Below are positions 34,066 to 43,292 of a stretch of 64,000 bases of DNA, one piece after another. The stretch comes from Ohtaekwangia sp. (GTDB lineage: Bacteria; Bacteroidota; Bacteroidia; Cytophagales; Cyclobacteriaceae): positions 930,001 to 994,000 of the forward strand of contig JAJNPV010000042.1 in the NCBI GenBank assembly GCA_021155195.1, in the 5' to 3' direction. Positions within the stretch are counted from its first letter, which is position 1, and each line of letters opens with the position of its first letter. Under the pieces are notes generated by a model. That model worked only from the letters and a program-made list of their open reading frames with translations, was not told where the DNA came from and made no database searches. The position numbers and the translations under genes are program-made.

Positions 34066-36960
34066 ATGAGCAAGAAGAAAGCAATTAAAGACAAATCAAT
34101 TCGCGATGAGGACGGTGAGGTAGTTCATGGATTAGTTTCCCTGGACGGCCTCTATGAAAATTGGTTTTTGGATTACGCATCCTATGTAATTCTGGAGCGG
34201 GCGGTGCCGCGCATTGAAGATGGATTAAAACCTGTGCAGCGAAGGATTGCCCACGCCATAAAGGAAATGGACGATGGCCGTTTCAATAAAGTGGCCAACG
34301 TGATTGGTAGCACCATGCAATACCATCCGCATGGTGATGCGGCTATCGGGGAAGCCATCGTAAACATTGGCCAGAAGGATTTGCTACTTGATACCCAGGG
34401 AAACTGGGGTGATGTGCGCACAGGGGATAGTGCTGCTGCACCTCGTTACATTGAAGCGCGTTTGTCCAAATTTGCATTGGATGTTGTGTACAATGCCCAG
34501 ACAACCGAATGGCAATTATCGTATGACGGTCGTAAGAAGGAGCCTGTTACATTACCGGTTAAGTTTCCGTTGCTACTCACGCAAGGAGTAGAAGGGATTG
34601 CAGTAGGACTTTCTACTAAAATTCTTCCACACAACTTCTGCGAGTTGATAAAAGCTTCCATCGATATTCTGAAAGGCAAGAACCCAAAAATCTATCCCGA
34701 CTTTCTAACAGGTGGCATTGCCGACTTTACCGAGTATGATCAAGGAATACGTGGTGGTAAAATAAAAGTACGCGCCAAGATTGATATCATTGATAAGAAG
34801 ACACTGGCCATTAAAGAAATTCCATTTGGTACTACTACCAGTTCGTTAATGGATTCGATCGTAAAGGCCAGCGAGAAAGGGAAGATCAAAGTGAAGCAGG
34901 TGGTGGATAACACTGCGAAAGACGTTGAGATTCAAATTCATTTACAGCCTGGTATCTCACCCGAGATTGCTATGGATGCATTGTACGCGTTTACCGATTG
35001 TGAGGTTTCTATTTCGCCCAATGCGTGCGTGATTGTGGCCGACAAGCCGCAGTTCATGAAAGTGAACGAGATACTCAAGTACAACACCGACCAAACGGTG
35101 AAGTTGCTAAAGCAGGAGTTGTTGATTCGCAAGGGGGAGTTGATGGAGAAAATTCTGTTCTCTTCATTGGAGAAAATCTTCATTGAGAAACGAATCTATC
35201 GCGACATTGAAAACTGCGAAACCTTTGAAGAGGTAATCAGCACAACCGATAAAGGACTTAAACCTTATAAGAAACAATTCTACCGCGAAATAACGCGCGA
35301 TGATATTTTGCGCTTGCTTGAAATCCGCATTAAGCGAATCTCTAAATACGATTCTTTTAAAGCTGACGAATTGCTAAAAGATCTTGAGAAAGAACTGAAG
35401 GAGACCCTTCATCATCTCAAACATCTTACAGACTATGCCATTGCATATTATCAAAAGTTGTTGGATAAATATGGCAAGGGACGAGAACGCAAAACAGAAA
35501 TCAGAAGCTTCCAGTCTGTAACCGCTACTGAAGTAATAGCTAACAACCAAAAGCTATATGTGAATCGCGAAGATGGTTTTGTGGGTTGGGGCATGCGCAA
35601 AGATGAGTACATCACGGAATGTTCTGAGTTGGATGATATCATAGCCATTCGTAAAGATGGAAAAGCATTAGTGAGTCGCATTGGCGAGCGCAAGTTTATG
35701 GGTAAAGACATTATCCATATTGGCGTGTGGAAGAAAGGGGATGAGCGCATGGTGTACAACATGATCTACAGCGATGGCAAGAGTGGTAAGTCGTTTGCGA
35801 AGCGTTTTGCTATGCCGGCCATCATTCGCGATAAGGAATATGATCTTACTTCGGGTAACCCCAATAGCAAATTGTATTACTTAAGCGCCAACCCGAATGG
35901 CGAGGCTGAGATTGTGGAAGTGAAGTTGAGCCAGGCCAGTACTGCGCGCAAGAAGATTTTTGATTTCGATTTTTCGGAATTGGAAATAAAAGGTCGTGGT
36001 GCGAAAGGAAATACGTTAACAAAGTATCCTTTGCGGAGAATTGATTTCAAGGAAGCAAAAGGAAGTACGCTTAGTGGACTTAAACTTTGGTTCGATCAGG
36101 CATCGGGTCGGTTGAATAAAGATGAGCGCGGGAAGTATGTAAACAAGTTTGATGGCGATGACCAGATTCTGGCGATTACGTCAAGTGGAAATTATAAAAT
36201 CACCAGCTTTGAATTAACCAACCGCTACGAACCTGAGAAAACAATTTTGTTGGAGAAGTTTAATCCTAAGAAAGTAATCTCTGCGGTGTACTATGATGGG
36301 GTAAGCAAGCAACATTTTGTAAAACGCTTTTTGTTGGAGACCACCACAGCCGATAAAGAGTTTGGATTTATTTCGGAAGGGATTGGTTCGCGCCTTGAGT
36401 TTGTAACTACCAGCGACACTCCGGAAGTAGAAATTGAAGTGGTAAAAGGGAAGGGGAAAGACAAAGAAACCGAAATTGTAAACCTCGAAGATCTGATTGA
36501 TGTGAAGGGCTGGAAAGCGTTGGGCAATCGCTTGTCGCAATACAAGGTAACAAAAGTACGCCCTGTGGAGGACGCGGAAGACACCAGCGTGGAAGTTGAA
36601 GACGAAGTAGAAACCGAGGAACCTGAGGAAAGTCAGTCTTCAAAAAAAAAAATCGAGCCGGAGCCAGTCATCGAAGAGGACGGGCAGGCAAGCCTCTTCG
36701 GGGAAGCAAAGCCAAAAGCGGGTCCGCTCGTCAACGGTCAGCCCCCAAAAGCAAAACCGCAAAAGCCAAAAGAACCAACCCAGGCAAACCTCTTCGGGGA
36801 AAGCCAAAAAAAGGAAAAAGTAAGTGAGAAGGAAGTTGAGCGTACAAAGTTGAACGTGGAAAGCGAGGGAGAAGCTGAAAGTAAAAAGTTGAAAGTGGAA
36901 AGTGAAAAGCCTGCCGGGAAGTTATTTACGGCTGGGGATACGATTGATTTGGAGTTGTGA
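34066..36960 (+). CDS. parC: DNA topoisomerase IV subunit A
   Basis: DNA cleavage subunit of topoisomerase IV. It starts MSKKKAIKDKSIRDED; the upstream in-frame Met at 34045 would add seven residues within the repeat. Visible are the winged-helix CAP domain (RRIAHAIKEM and STMQYHPHGD), the catalytic tyrosine in AAPRYIEARL, a tower and coiled-coil region, then a degenerate C-terminal propeller. The last 110 residues are a charged, low-complexity tail with two similar pentapeptides QASLF and QANLF. The protein has 964 residues, longer than enterobacterial ParC (about 750). Confidence 0.93.
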   Translation: MSKKKAIKDKSIRDEDGEVVHGLVSLDGLYENWFLDYASYVILERAVPRIEDGLKPVQRRIAHAIKEMDDGRFNKVANVIGSTMQYHPHGDAAIGEAIVNIGQKDLLLDTQGNWGDVRTGDSAAAPRYIEARLSKFALDVVYNAQTTEWQLSYDGRKKEPVTLPVKFPLLLTQGVEGIAVGLSTKILPHNFCELIKASIDILKGKNPKIYPDFLTGGIADFTEYDQGIRGGKIKVRAKIDIIDKKTLAIKEIPFGTTTSSLMDSIVKASEKGKIKVKQVVDNTAKDVEIQIHLQPGISPEIAMDALYAFTDCEVSISPNACVIVADKPQFMKVNEILKYNTDQTVKLLKQELLIRKGELMEKILFSSLEKIFIEKRIYRDIENCETFEEVISTTDKGLKPYKKQFYREITRDDILRLLEIRIKRISKYDSFKADELLKDLEKELKETLHHLKHLTDYAIAYYQKLLDKYGKGRERKTEIRSFQSVTATEVIANNQKLYVNREDGFVGWGMRKDEYITECSELDDIIAIRKDGKALVSRIGERKFMGKDIIHIGVWKKGDERMVYNMIYSDGKSGKSFAKRFAMPAIIRDKEYDLTSGNPNSKLYYLSANPNGEAEIVEVKLSQASTARKKIFDFDFSELEIKGRGAKGNTLTKYPLRRIDFKEAKGSTLSGLKLWFDQASGRLNKDERGKYVNKFDGDDQILAITSSGNYKITSFELTNRYEPEKTILLEKFNPKKVISAVYYDGVSKQHFVKRFLLETTTADKEFGFISEGIGSRLEFVTTSDTPEVEIEVVKGKGKDKETEIVNLEDLIDVKGWKALGNRLSQYKVTKVRPVEDAEDTSVEVEDEVETEEPEESQSSKKKIEPEPVIEEDGQASLFGEAKPKAGPLVNGQPPKAKPQKPKEPTQANLFGESQKKEKVSEKEVERTKLNVESEGEAESKKLKVESEKPAGKLFTAGDTIDLEL

Positions 36961-36976
36961 TTGCTTAGATATTGAT

Positions 36977-37726
36977 ATGATTGAAGATAAATTTTATATC
37001 GTAAAATACCTTGATAACAAAGATTACAATATCGCTAAGGGTTGTAAAACTCTAAAGATTCAAACATTAGAAAACTGTAGAGAATTAGAGGGGATGCGTC
37101 AAGATATTTCTGAATCATTATTGACAACCTATATACAACCCGGAGAATATAAAGATAGACCATTGAAGCTCCCTGGTGCAATACTTGGTGGAAAGGGTGG
37201 ATCTGTAACTATTTTTGGTGAAGCCAAGGTCACGGAGTCATTCAATGCTTATTTATATAGCACCGCAATACTGACAAAAGATGAAGTTACTTTAGAATTT
37301 GGAAAAAAAAGATTTGGTGACGATGTATGCGATTTTTTCTATTTTAAATATCAATACCTAAGGATATTTGCTGAGTTGATAGCTTTGGAGTTACAATCTC
37401 GATTGAAACTTGATGATTTTCAAATTAGATCGAAAAAGTTGATTTTAGATAATGGAGGAATGGAAAAATTGCAAATTCAGTGGTTAATGAGTCCCATTAG
37501 TTATATGGATGTTAAAGATATTGAGGTATCTCAGGGTTTGCCAGATTACATGCAACGCATGATGAGATTAATCTTTTCTAAACCTATAATACCTTTTCGC
37601 GGTGATTGCGAATTTAGATTTGTTTGGGTGCCTACTATATTAGTTAAGAATGAACTCACACCGATAATTGTGAATAAGAAACCAATAATAATTGACCTTC
37701 CTTCATTGCAATTTCAGGCTGATTGA
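36977..37726 (+). CDS. Uncharacterised AT-rich gene product
   Basis: Protein of 249 residues that I cannot assign to any family. ATG 36977 (MIEDKFYIVKYL) is preferred because an upstream frame would begin inside parC. It has no signal peptide or membrane segment. Segments such as GGKGGSVTIFGEAKVTESFN and ELIALELQSRLKLDDF suggest a mixed alpha/beta soluble protein. Its base composition is visibly more AT-rich than parC, and it stands alone 16 bp behind it, so recent acquisition is possible. Confidence 0.65.
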   Translation: MIEDKFYIVKYLDNKDYNIAKGCKTLKIQTLENCRELEGMRQDISESLLTTYIQPGEYKDRPLKLPGAILGGKGGSVTIFGEAKVTESFNAYLYSTAILTKDEVTLEFGKKRFGDDVCDFFYFKYQYLRIFAELIALELQSRLKLDDFQIRSKKLILDNGGMEKLQIQWLMSPISYMDVKDIEVSQGLPDYMQRMMRLIFSKPIIPFRGDCEFRFVWVPTILVKNELTPIIVNKKPIIIDLPSLQFQAD

Positions 37727-37770
37727 TTTTTTTTTCACAATTCACAATCAGACGCAAGCATCCTCAATTG

Positions 37771-37794
37771 CTGTCAGGTCTTCCGACCTGACAG
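37771..37794. repeat. Perfect GC-rich hairpin (palindromic intergenic unit)
   Basis: ctgtcaggtc and gacctgacag pair over 10 bp around ttcc. No T-tract follows, so it is not a standard terminator. It resembles palindromic units scattered through Bacteroidota genomes. Confidence 0.6.
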
Positions 37795-37876
37795 AACAGT
37801 TAAAGTGTATCTTCCATGTTGTTCCGGGTCGCCTGAGCCGCAAAGTGAACAAACGGAATAACTAATTATTCTAAGT

Positions 37877-38082
37877 TCAAATCATCCTTATCTTTAACCC
37901 ATGAAAACTTTCTTGCAAGCGGAATGGCGAAAGTTGGCCATGGCTAATTATAAAGTAGATCCTAAAATTCTTGCTCCTTACTTACCCTATAAGACTGAAT
38001 TAGATTTTTGGAACAACACCTGTTACGTGAGCTTGGTGGGCTTTATGTTTTTGAATACTAAAATGCTGGGTGTTAAGATTCC
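37877..38082 (+). repeat. Direct repeat, left copy (5' part of DUF2071 gene)
   Basis: This 206-bp segment matches 42523-42728 without gaps. I count about 13 differences in the 182 coding bases, and the first 50 coding bases are identical. It includes the TATCTTTA promoter-like element and the start codon. Confidence 0.92.
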
Positions 38083-38128
38083 ATTTCTAAATGCTGTCAC
38101 GTCTTCCATTCTGACCTTCAATCAGTGA
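37901..38128 (+). pseudogene. Truncated DUF2071 gene copy
   Basis: The first 61 codons correspond to the intact DUF2071 gene at 42547 (MKTFLQAEWRKLAMANY and NNTCYVSLVGFMFLN). Similarity then stops abruptly after GVKIPF and 14 unrelated codons lead to a stop. The intact copy has 234 residues, so three quarters of the gene is missing. Four amino-acid changes separate the copies in the shared part. A short peptide might still be made, but function is unlikely. Confidence 0.85.
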
Positions 38129-38326
38129 TTGGACGGGTCAATTTTTGTTCATCTTCGCTACAATTAGTGCCTTAATCAGGTCTCGCGGTATTGAAAGAAT
38201 TGGTAAAATGCCAATATAGACGGTTACTCTCAATCATTCGGCACAAAAAGTTCCGAGAAAAGGAAACAAAGAGATCACGTAAATCAAATAGACAATTATC
38301 TTTATTGAATGATATTGAATTTTAGC

Positions 38327-40234
38327 ATGAAATTGACTTCGTGTTCCGTGTTAGTTGGGTTGTGGTTATTATCGATTCAGCTGCCAGCTCAAAAGAATAC
38401 AAACATTGCGCTGTCATACAAATTAAAAACTTACCCCGAGAATGAGAAGGCCAAAGTTGTGGCCAATCGCTTTACTTCGCAATATAGATTTCTAGTCAAT
38501 AACAATCAGCTAAAGGTTATCGGGGAAGAGGAAAAGGACCTGGTATCATTGGAGAGTAACTACACCCATATTGAAAGTGTTTTTTACAATGATAATCTGA
38601 AGATCGAAGAGTTTAGCACAGCATTCACTTCCGGTAAGTCACTCTGGCCAGAAAAAATTTGTGGTAACTATGAGGTAGATAATATTTTCTATTCAGACTC
38701 CAAGTTGTGTGCTTACAGAATCAATTTTCTTTATGAAGGGACGACAATTACCGTTAAAAACCGTGTGAAATACGATGATCCTAAATACCTAACTACTATT
38801 TTCTTTCATGAAATGGAACCCGTAGAAGATCGTGAAATAAGTTTTGAAATTCCACAGCAAGTAGAGGTTGAATTGGTGGAAAAAAATTTTGGAAATTTTG
38901 ATATTAAGAAAACTGTTCATAGAGATGGTGATAAAAATGTTTACAAGTATTCAGTGAAACGGTTGGCAGCTATTAAGCAAGAAGAAAACTCATTAGGTTC
39001 ATTGTATTTCTATCCACATATAATAGTGGTTACTAAATCATACACGACATCCGTAGGCAAAAATAAAGTACTGGCTTCTGTTAATGATCTGTATGGATGG
39101 TATAATGGCTTAGTACTTCAGGTAAAAAACGAACCGTCTCATCTCAAGGCTGAAGTGGATAGACTTACAGCAAGTTCCAAAACTGATCTTGATAAGATTA
39201 AGGCAATATATTATTGGATTCAAGACAACATCAAATATATAGCCTTTGAAGATGGAATTGCTGGCTTTAAACCCGAAGCGGCTCATCAAGTTTACCTGAA
39301 CCGGTATGGGGATTGTAAGGGTATGGCTAATCTGACAAAGGAAATGCTAAAGCTTGCTGGTTTCGATGCACGCCTTACATGGATTGGTACCAATCGAATT
39401 CCTTACAATTATGATATCCCTTCCCTTAGCGTTGATAATCATATGATATGTACTTTGTTGCTCGAAGATCAACTCTATGTGCTTGATGCTACAGAAAAAT
39501 ATATAGCATTAGGTAAAAATGCTGAACGTATTCAGGGCAAAGAAATGTTAATTGAAGATGGAGTGAATTTTATCCGGAAGACCGTGCCTATTTCAAACGA
39601 AACCAATAACCTGATTGATAGAACCGAAGTTTTACTATTGGATAATGATAAATTAAAAGGTGAAGGTGAACTACTGATGAATGGTGAAAGTAAAAAGAGT
39701 GTTCTTTATTTTTCTACTAATGTTAAGAACGAAGACCAAAAAAGATTATTTAACTATCTGGCAGTAGCTGAATATCTCAACACAGATAAGGTTGAAGTGA
39801 CTAAAACTCCAGATATTGATCGCGATCTACCTTTGCAAATGAAATATCAATTTGAATTGGGAAATAAGGTATCCTCATTCAATAACGATGTTTATGTAGA
39901 TCTGGACTGGAATAAAACCTACCAGAATCTTACCATAGACGATGATCGCCTTACAGACTATTACTTTAGCAGAAAGGTTAAAACAAAGACAACAAAAAGA
40001 TTTAGAGTTCCTACCGATTACACAGTTTCACATATGCCAACAGGTATGAATAAAGTTTTTGATAACTTTTCATTTTTGATAACTTTTAAGTTGATTAATA
40101 ATGAAATTTATTATTCAAATGAAATAACTGTTCACGATGGAATCTTGAAAAAAGAGATGTTTGAGAAATGGAACGATTGCATTAAACAACTCAAAGAGAT
40201 TTATAGCGATCAGGTTGTGATCACCAAAAAGTAA
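38327..40234 (+). CDS. Secreted DUF3857/transglutaminase-like protein, triad intact
   Basis: Exported protein of 635 residues; the start at 38327 gives a clean signal peptide (MKLTSCSVLVGLWLLSIQLPAQ). The N-terminal half is DUF3857-like beta sandwich. The transglutaminase core shows RYGDCKGMANL with Cys codon at 39314, VDNHM with His codon at 39440 and VLDATEKY with Asp codon at 39485. Such proteins are presumed periplasmic or surface peptidases or amidases in Bacteroidota. A C-terminal DUF3858-like domain follows. It lies 6 bp before a paralogue lacking the triad. Confidence 0.9.
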   Translation: MKLTSCSVLVGLWLLSIQLPAQKNTNIALSYKLKTYPENEKAKVVANRFTSQYRFLVNNNQLKVIGEEEKDLVSLESNYTHIESVFYNDNLKIEEFSTAFTSGKSLWPEKICGNYEVDNIFYSDSKLCAYRINFLYEGTTITVKNRVKYDDPKYLTTIFFHEMEPVEDREISFEIPQQVEVELVEKNFGNFDIKKTVHRDGDKNVYKYSVKRLAAIKQEENSLGSLYFYPHIIVVTKSYTTSVGKNKVLASVNDLYGWYNGLVLQVKNEPSHLKAEVDRLTASSKTDLDKIKAIYYWIQDNIKYIAFEDGIAGFKPEAAHQVYLNRYGDCKGMANLTKEMLKLAGFDARLTWIGTNRIPYNYDIPSLSVDNHMICTLLLEDQLYVLDATEKYIALGKNAERIQGKEMLIEDGVNFIRKTVPISNETNNLIDRTEVLLLDNDKLKGEGELLMNGESKKSVLYFSTNVKNEDQKRLFNYLAVAEYLNTDKVEVTKTPDIDRDLPLQMKYQFELGNKVSSFNNDVYVDLDWNKTYQNLTIDDDRLTDYYFSRKVKTKTTKRFRVPTDYTVSHMPTGMNKVFDNFSFLITFKLINNEIYYSNEITVHDGILKKEMFEKWNDCIKQLKEIYSDQVVITKK

Positions 40235-40264
40235 TTTTTTTTGCTAAGTCCTTATCGAATTTAT

Positions 40265-42382
40265 ATGAAAAAAAGTTTTGTATTGAGTTTGTTCTTTTTT
40301 AGTGTGTTGACATCAACTTATGCTGTTGATCGTTCAGTTGAAATAAAAGATGAAATGTGGAACTCGCGCGATAAGGCCTTTACAACGAAAGACATCCCTC
40401 AAAAGTGGACTGGCAAATCTGCTGTAATTATTGCTCAAATGCATCGATTTGAGTATCGTAAAGCGATAGGAGGGAATTTACTTCGTAAAAATCAATACCA
40501 TCACTACCGTATCAAATTAGCAGATAAAAATGCTGTCGATAAATATGCTGAAATGAATTTTGATGTTTCGGTACCTTATTTGGATGTATATGTTGGCTAT
40601 AAAATTGTTAAGCCATCGGGTCAAGAAGTTATTATTGATATTTCCCGCGCTATAAAAATGGAGCGCACGGAGGATGATAGAAAGTTGGCTTATAAAAAGA
40701 TTGCGATTCCAGGATTAGAACCGGGTGATATCTTGGATTACTACTTATGCGAAGAAGCATCAGAACCCGTCAATTCGTACTTGCATTTTTACGACCCTGT
40801 AATCTATAGTTTACCAAAGGAATATCCGATAATGTATTATAAAGTTCAGTTTCGTGCTGATAGAAAGTGTTATATCAATTTAAAATCGGTTAATGGTGCG
40901 CCTGAATTTAAGCTTTTGACAGATGAAAAAAATGACGAGCAATATTATACCATCGAAGGTGCAGAACTGGAAAATGCGGATGATCAACGATGGTTGTATA
41001 AGTACAGAGATTTGCCAACTATTAAATTTAGAGCAGCTTTTGCCAGGAATGAGGCTGTGGTTTCGGTTTCGGATGTCTTGCTAGGTGAGAAGAAGGTAGC
41101 TAAAACAAAGGTAACCGTTAGTGAATTGGAACAACTCACAGACAACTTGATAAAGGTACCAACATTAGATTATGCTTTTCTTAAAAAATATGCCAAGACG
41201 AATTTAAAAGGTGTTACTGATCCATTTGAGTTATCAACTAAGGCATATTATTATTTGCGCAATTTTATCTTAGTACAATATTCTGAGAATAAATTATGGC
41301 GTGGAGAGTCATCCAATGCATCACGGTTAACTTTTTACAGGGTGATGCATTCATTCTTAAAAGAGAGAAAGATTGCTCATGATGTTATTGTCACTTCAGA
41401 CAGGAATATTTCGGACATAGATGATGTAATTATGGAGAATGAATTAGATTGGTTGATCCGGGTTAAGAAGGGCTCAGAATATTTATACCTTGCCCCATTT
41501 GGTCTAAATTCCGTTGCCGGCAGTTTTGACCCCTCGCTTGAGGGTGCTCAGGCTTATGCCATGAATGGATTGGTTGCACCCTTAGGAAAGAGTAAGAAAT
41601 TTACAATGCCAACATTCACTTCCGGTCAACATCGTTCAGACATCACACAAATGGTTTCGTTCGATAGTGATATGGCTACTACAACCGTTAAGGTTGCTAG
41701 GGTATTGACAGGTAGAAGCAAATTGTATGAACAGTATAATCTGCTTGACTATTATGATTATAAAAAGGAAGAAGAAAAATTATTTAAGAAAGAAGAGAAG
41801 CCACTCAAAAGAGATCAGGAAGCGTTGAAAACTGCCTATATGAGTAAACGAATGACTTTGAAGTATGATTGGCTTAAACAATATGTAGCAGAAAATTATG
41901 AGATCAAATCCAAAGAACCAAAAGACATAGTCATTGAACAAACTGGTCGGTTTGATGATAGCCCGTCTTTTAAATATTCTTTTGTATTTGAAACGGAAGA
42001 GTTGATAAAGAAAGCAGGGTCAAATTATATAGTTGATATTGGCAAGTTGATTGAGGCGCAGGTCAAAATTGACAAGGAAGAGATTGAAAGAAATACAAAT
42101 ATCTATTTTGATTACGCTCGTTCAATAAACAATAAGTTAATCATAGAAATTCCTGCTGGCTATTCCGTGGAGGGTGTTGAAAGATTTAATGTAAGTACTG
42201 AAAATAAGTATGGTGGCTTCACCTCAAAAGCAAAGATCGAAGGCGACAGAGTTGTTATTGAGACCTTAAAGCATTATGATGTAATTTATGTTCCTAAAAC
42301 CGATTGGATATCTGTTGTTGAGTTTCTGAATACCGCGTACAACTTTACTGAATTAAAACTATTGTTAAAGAAAAATAATTAG
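40265..42382 (+). CDS. Secreted DUF3857-like protein, catalytic triad lost
   Basis: Exported protein of 705 residues starting at 40265 (MKKSFVLSLFFFSVLTSTYA). It has the same order of domains as its upstream neighbour: a DUF3857-like N-terminal half, a transglutaminase-like middle (STKAYYYLRNFILVQYS) and a beta-rich C-terminus. Where the active Cys, His and Asp should be it has NASRLTFYRV, NELDWLIRV and LAPFGLN, so it is predicted to be catalytically dead. A lysine/glutamate-rich insert (YKKEEEKLFKKEEKPLKR) sits near residue 505. It probably acts with its active neighbour, which is inference. Confidence 0.82.
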   Translation: MKKSFVLSLFFFSVLTSTYAVDRSVEIKDEMWNSRDKAFTTKDIPQKWTGKSAVIIAQMHRFEYRKAIGGNLLRKNQYHHYRIKLADKNAVDKYAEMNFDVSVPYLDVYVGYKIVKPSGQEVIIDISRAIKMERTEDDRKLAYKKIAIPGLEPGDILDYYLCEEASEPVNSYLHFYDPVIYSLPKEYPIMYYKVQFRADRKCYINLKSVNGAPEFKLLTDEKNDEQYYTIEGAELENADDQRWLYKYRDLPTIKFRAAFARNEAVVSVSDVLLGEKKVAKTKVTVSELEQLTDNLIKVPTLDYAFLKKYAKTNLKGVTDPFELSTKAYYYLRNFILVQYSENKLWRGESSNASRLTFYRVMHSFLKERKIAHDVIVTSDRNISDIDDVIMENELDWLIRVKKGSEYLYLAPFGLNSVAGSFDPSLEGAQAYAMNGLVAPLGKSKKFTMPTFTSGQHRSDITQMVSFDSDMATTTVKVARVLTGRSKLYEQYNLLDYYDYKKEEEKLFKKEEKPLKRDQEALKTAYMSKRMTLKYDWLKQYVAENYEIKSKEPKDIVIEQTGRFDDSPSFKYSFVFETEELIKKAGSNYIVDIGKLIEAQVKIDKEEIERNTNIYFDYARSINNKLIIEIPAGYSVEGVERFNVSTENKYGGFTSKAKIEGDRVVIETLKHYDVIYVPKTDWISVVEFLNTAYNFTELKLLLKKNN

Positions 42383-42522
42383 GATATAGTTAATCTTGAT
42401 CATAATCTCCTTGCTTTAGGGTTGTTTCTCCAAAACCACATTACCAAAGTTATTAGTGTAACATATAGTTGTTATGGGTATCTTATACGTAAAAGAGGAA
42501 CCATTAACTTCTCATGTAACAT

Positions 42523-42728
42523 TTAAATCATATCTATCTTTAACCCATGAAAACTTTCTTGCAAGCGGAATGGCGAAAGTTGGCCATGGCTAATTATGAA
42601 GTAAATCCTAAAATTCTTGCATCCTACTTACCTCACAAGACTGAATTAGATTTCTGGAACAACACCTGCTATGTGAGTTTGGTGGGCTTTATGTTTTTGA
42701 ATACAAAAATGCTGGGTGTTAAGATTCC
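42523..42728 (+). repeat. Direct repeat, right copy (5' part of DUF2071 gene)
   Basis: Partner of 37877-38082. The right copy continues into the intact DUF2071 gene. Recombination between the copies would delete both transglutaminase-like genes. Confidence 0.92.
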
Positions 42729-43251
42729 GTTCCATATCAACTTTGAAGAAGTCAACCTTCGGTTTTATGTGAGGTATAACGATAACGGTGAATGGAAGCG
42801 AGGCGTTGTATTCATTAAAGAAATTGTACCTAAACCTGCGCTCAGCTTGGTAGCCAACACACTTTATAACGAGAACTATGAAACCATGCCCATGCGCCAT
42901 ACGTGGGAACATAATAACTCACTTGATGTCGAATATGCGTGGAAGAAAAATGGCTGGAATACTTTTCGCGTAAGCGCAGATAAAATAGCAACACCTATTG
43001 ATGCTGGCAGCGAAGCCGAGTTTATCACTGAGCACTATTGGGGTTACACAAAGCTTGGCTCGACTAAAACAGCTGAGTATGGCGTTGAGCATCCACGCTG
43101 GGATGTCTACAAAGTAAATGACTACCAAATTGATGTTGACTTTGCTGGTGTATACGGATCGGAGTTTGTTTTTTTGAAGAATGAGAAACCAATGTCTGTA
43201 TTTTTAGCGGAAGGCTCAGAAATTTTAGTGAAGGCCGGGAGGAAGATTTAA
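42547..43251 (+). CDS. DUF2071 (YqjF-like) protein
   Basis: Intact 234-residue member of the DUF2071 family, an acetoacetate-decarboxylase-like beta fold of unknown substrate. Family features are the N-terminal WRKLAMANYEVNPKILASYLP, NTCYVSLVGFMF, VNLRFYVRY and TEHYWGYTKLGSTKTAEY near residue 162. Cytoplasmic, with no signal peptide. A TATCTTTA promoter-like element precedes it by 7 bp of ATG distance. The truncated left copy at 37901 is its duplicate. Confidence 0.88.
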   Translation: MKTFLQAEWRKLAMANYEVNPKILASYLPHKTELDFWNNTCYVSLVGFMFLNTKMLGVKIPFHINFEEVNLRFYVRYNDNGEWKRGVVFIKEIVPKPALSLVANTLYNENYETMPMRHTWEHNNSLDVEYAWKKNGWNTFRVSADKIATPIDAGSEAEFITEHYWGYTKLGSTKTAEYGVEHPRWDVYKVNDYQIDVDFAGVYGSEFVFLKNEKPMSVFLAEGSEILVKAGRKI

Positions 43252-43259
43252 CATCCTTA

Positions 43260-43281
43260 AGTTGTAAAACTTTTTACAACT
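43260..43281 (+). terminator. Hairpin between DUF2071 gene and next gene
   Basis: agttgtaaa and tttacaact form a perfect 9-bp stem around actt. Only ctattt follows, so termination would be weak. It ends 11 bp before the next start codon and could instead fold over that start. Confidence 0.45.
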
Positions 43282-43292
43282 CTATTTCATCA

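Noticed and set aside
36214..36643. Three overlapping minus-strand frames under the 3' end of parC
   Set aside because: The parC frame continues through them with coding character, and the antisense products are low-complexity.
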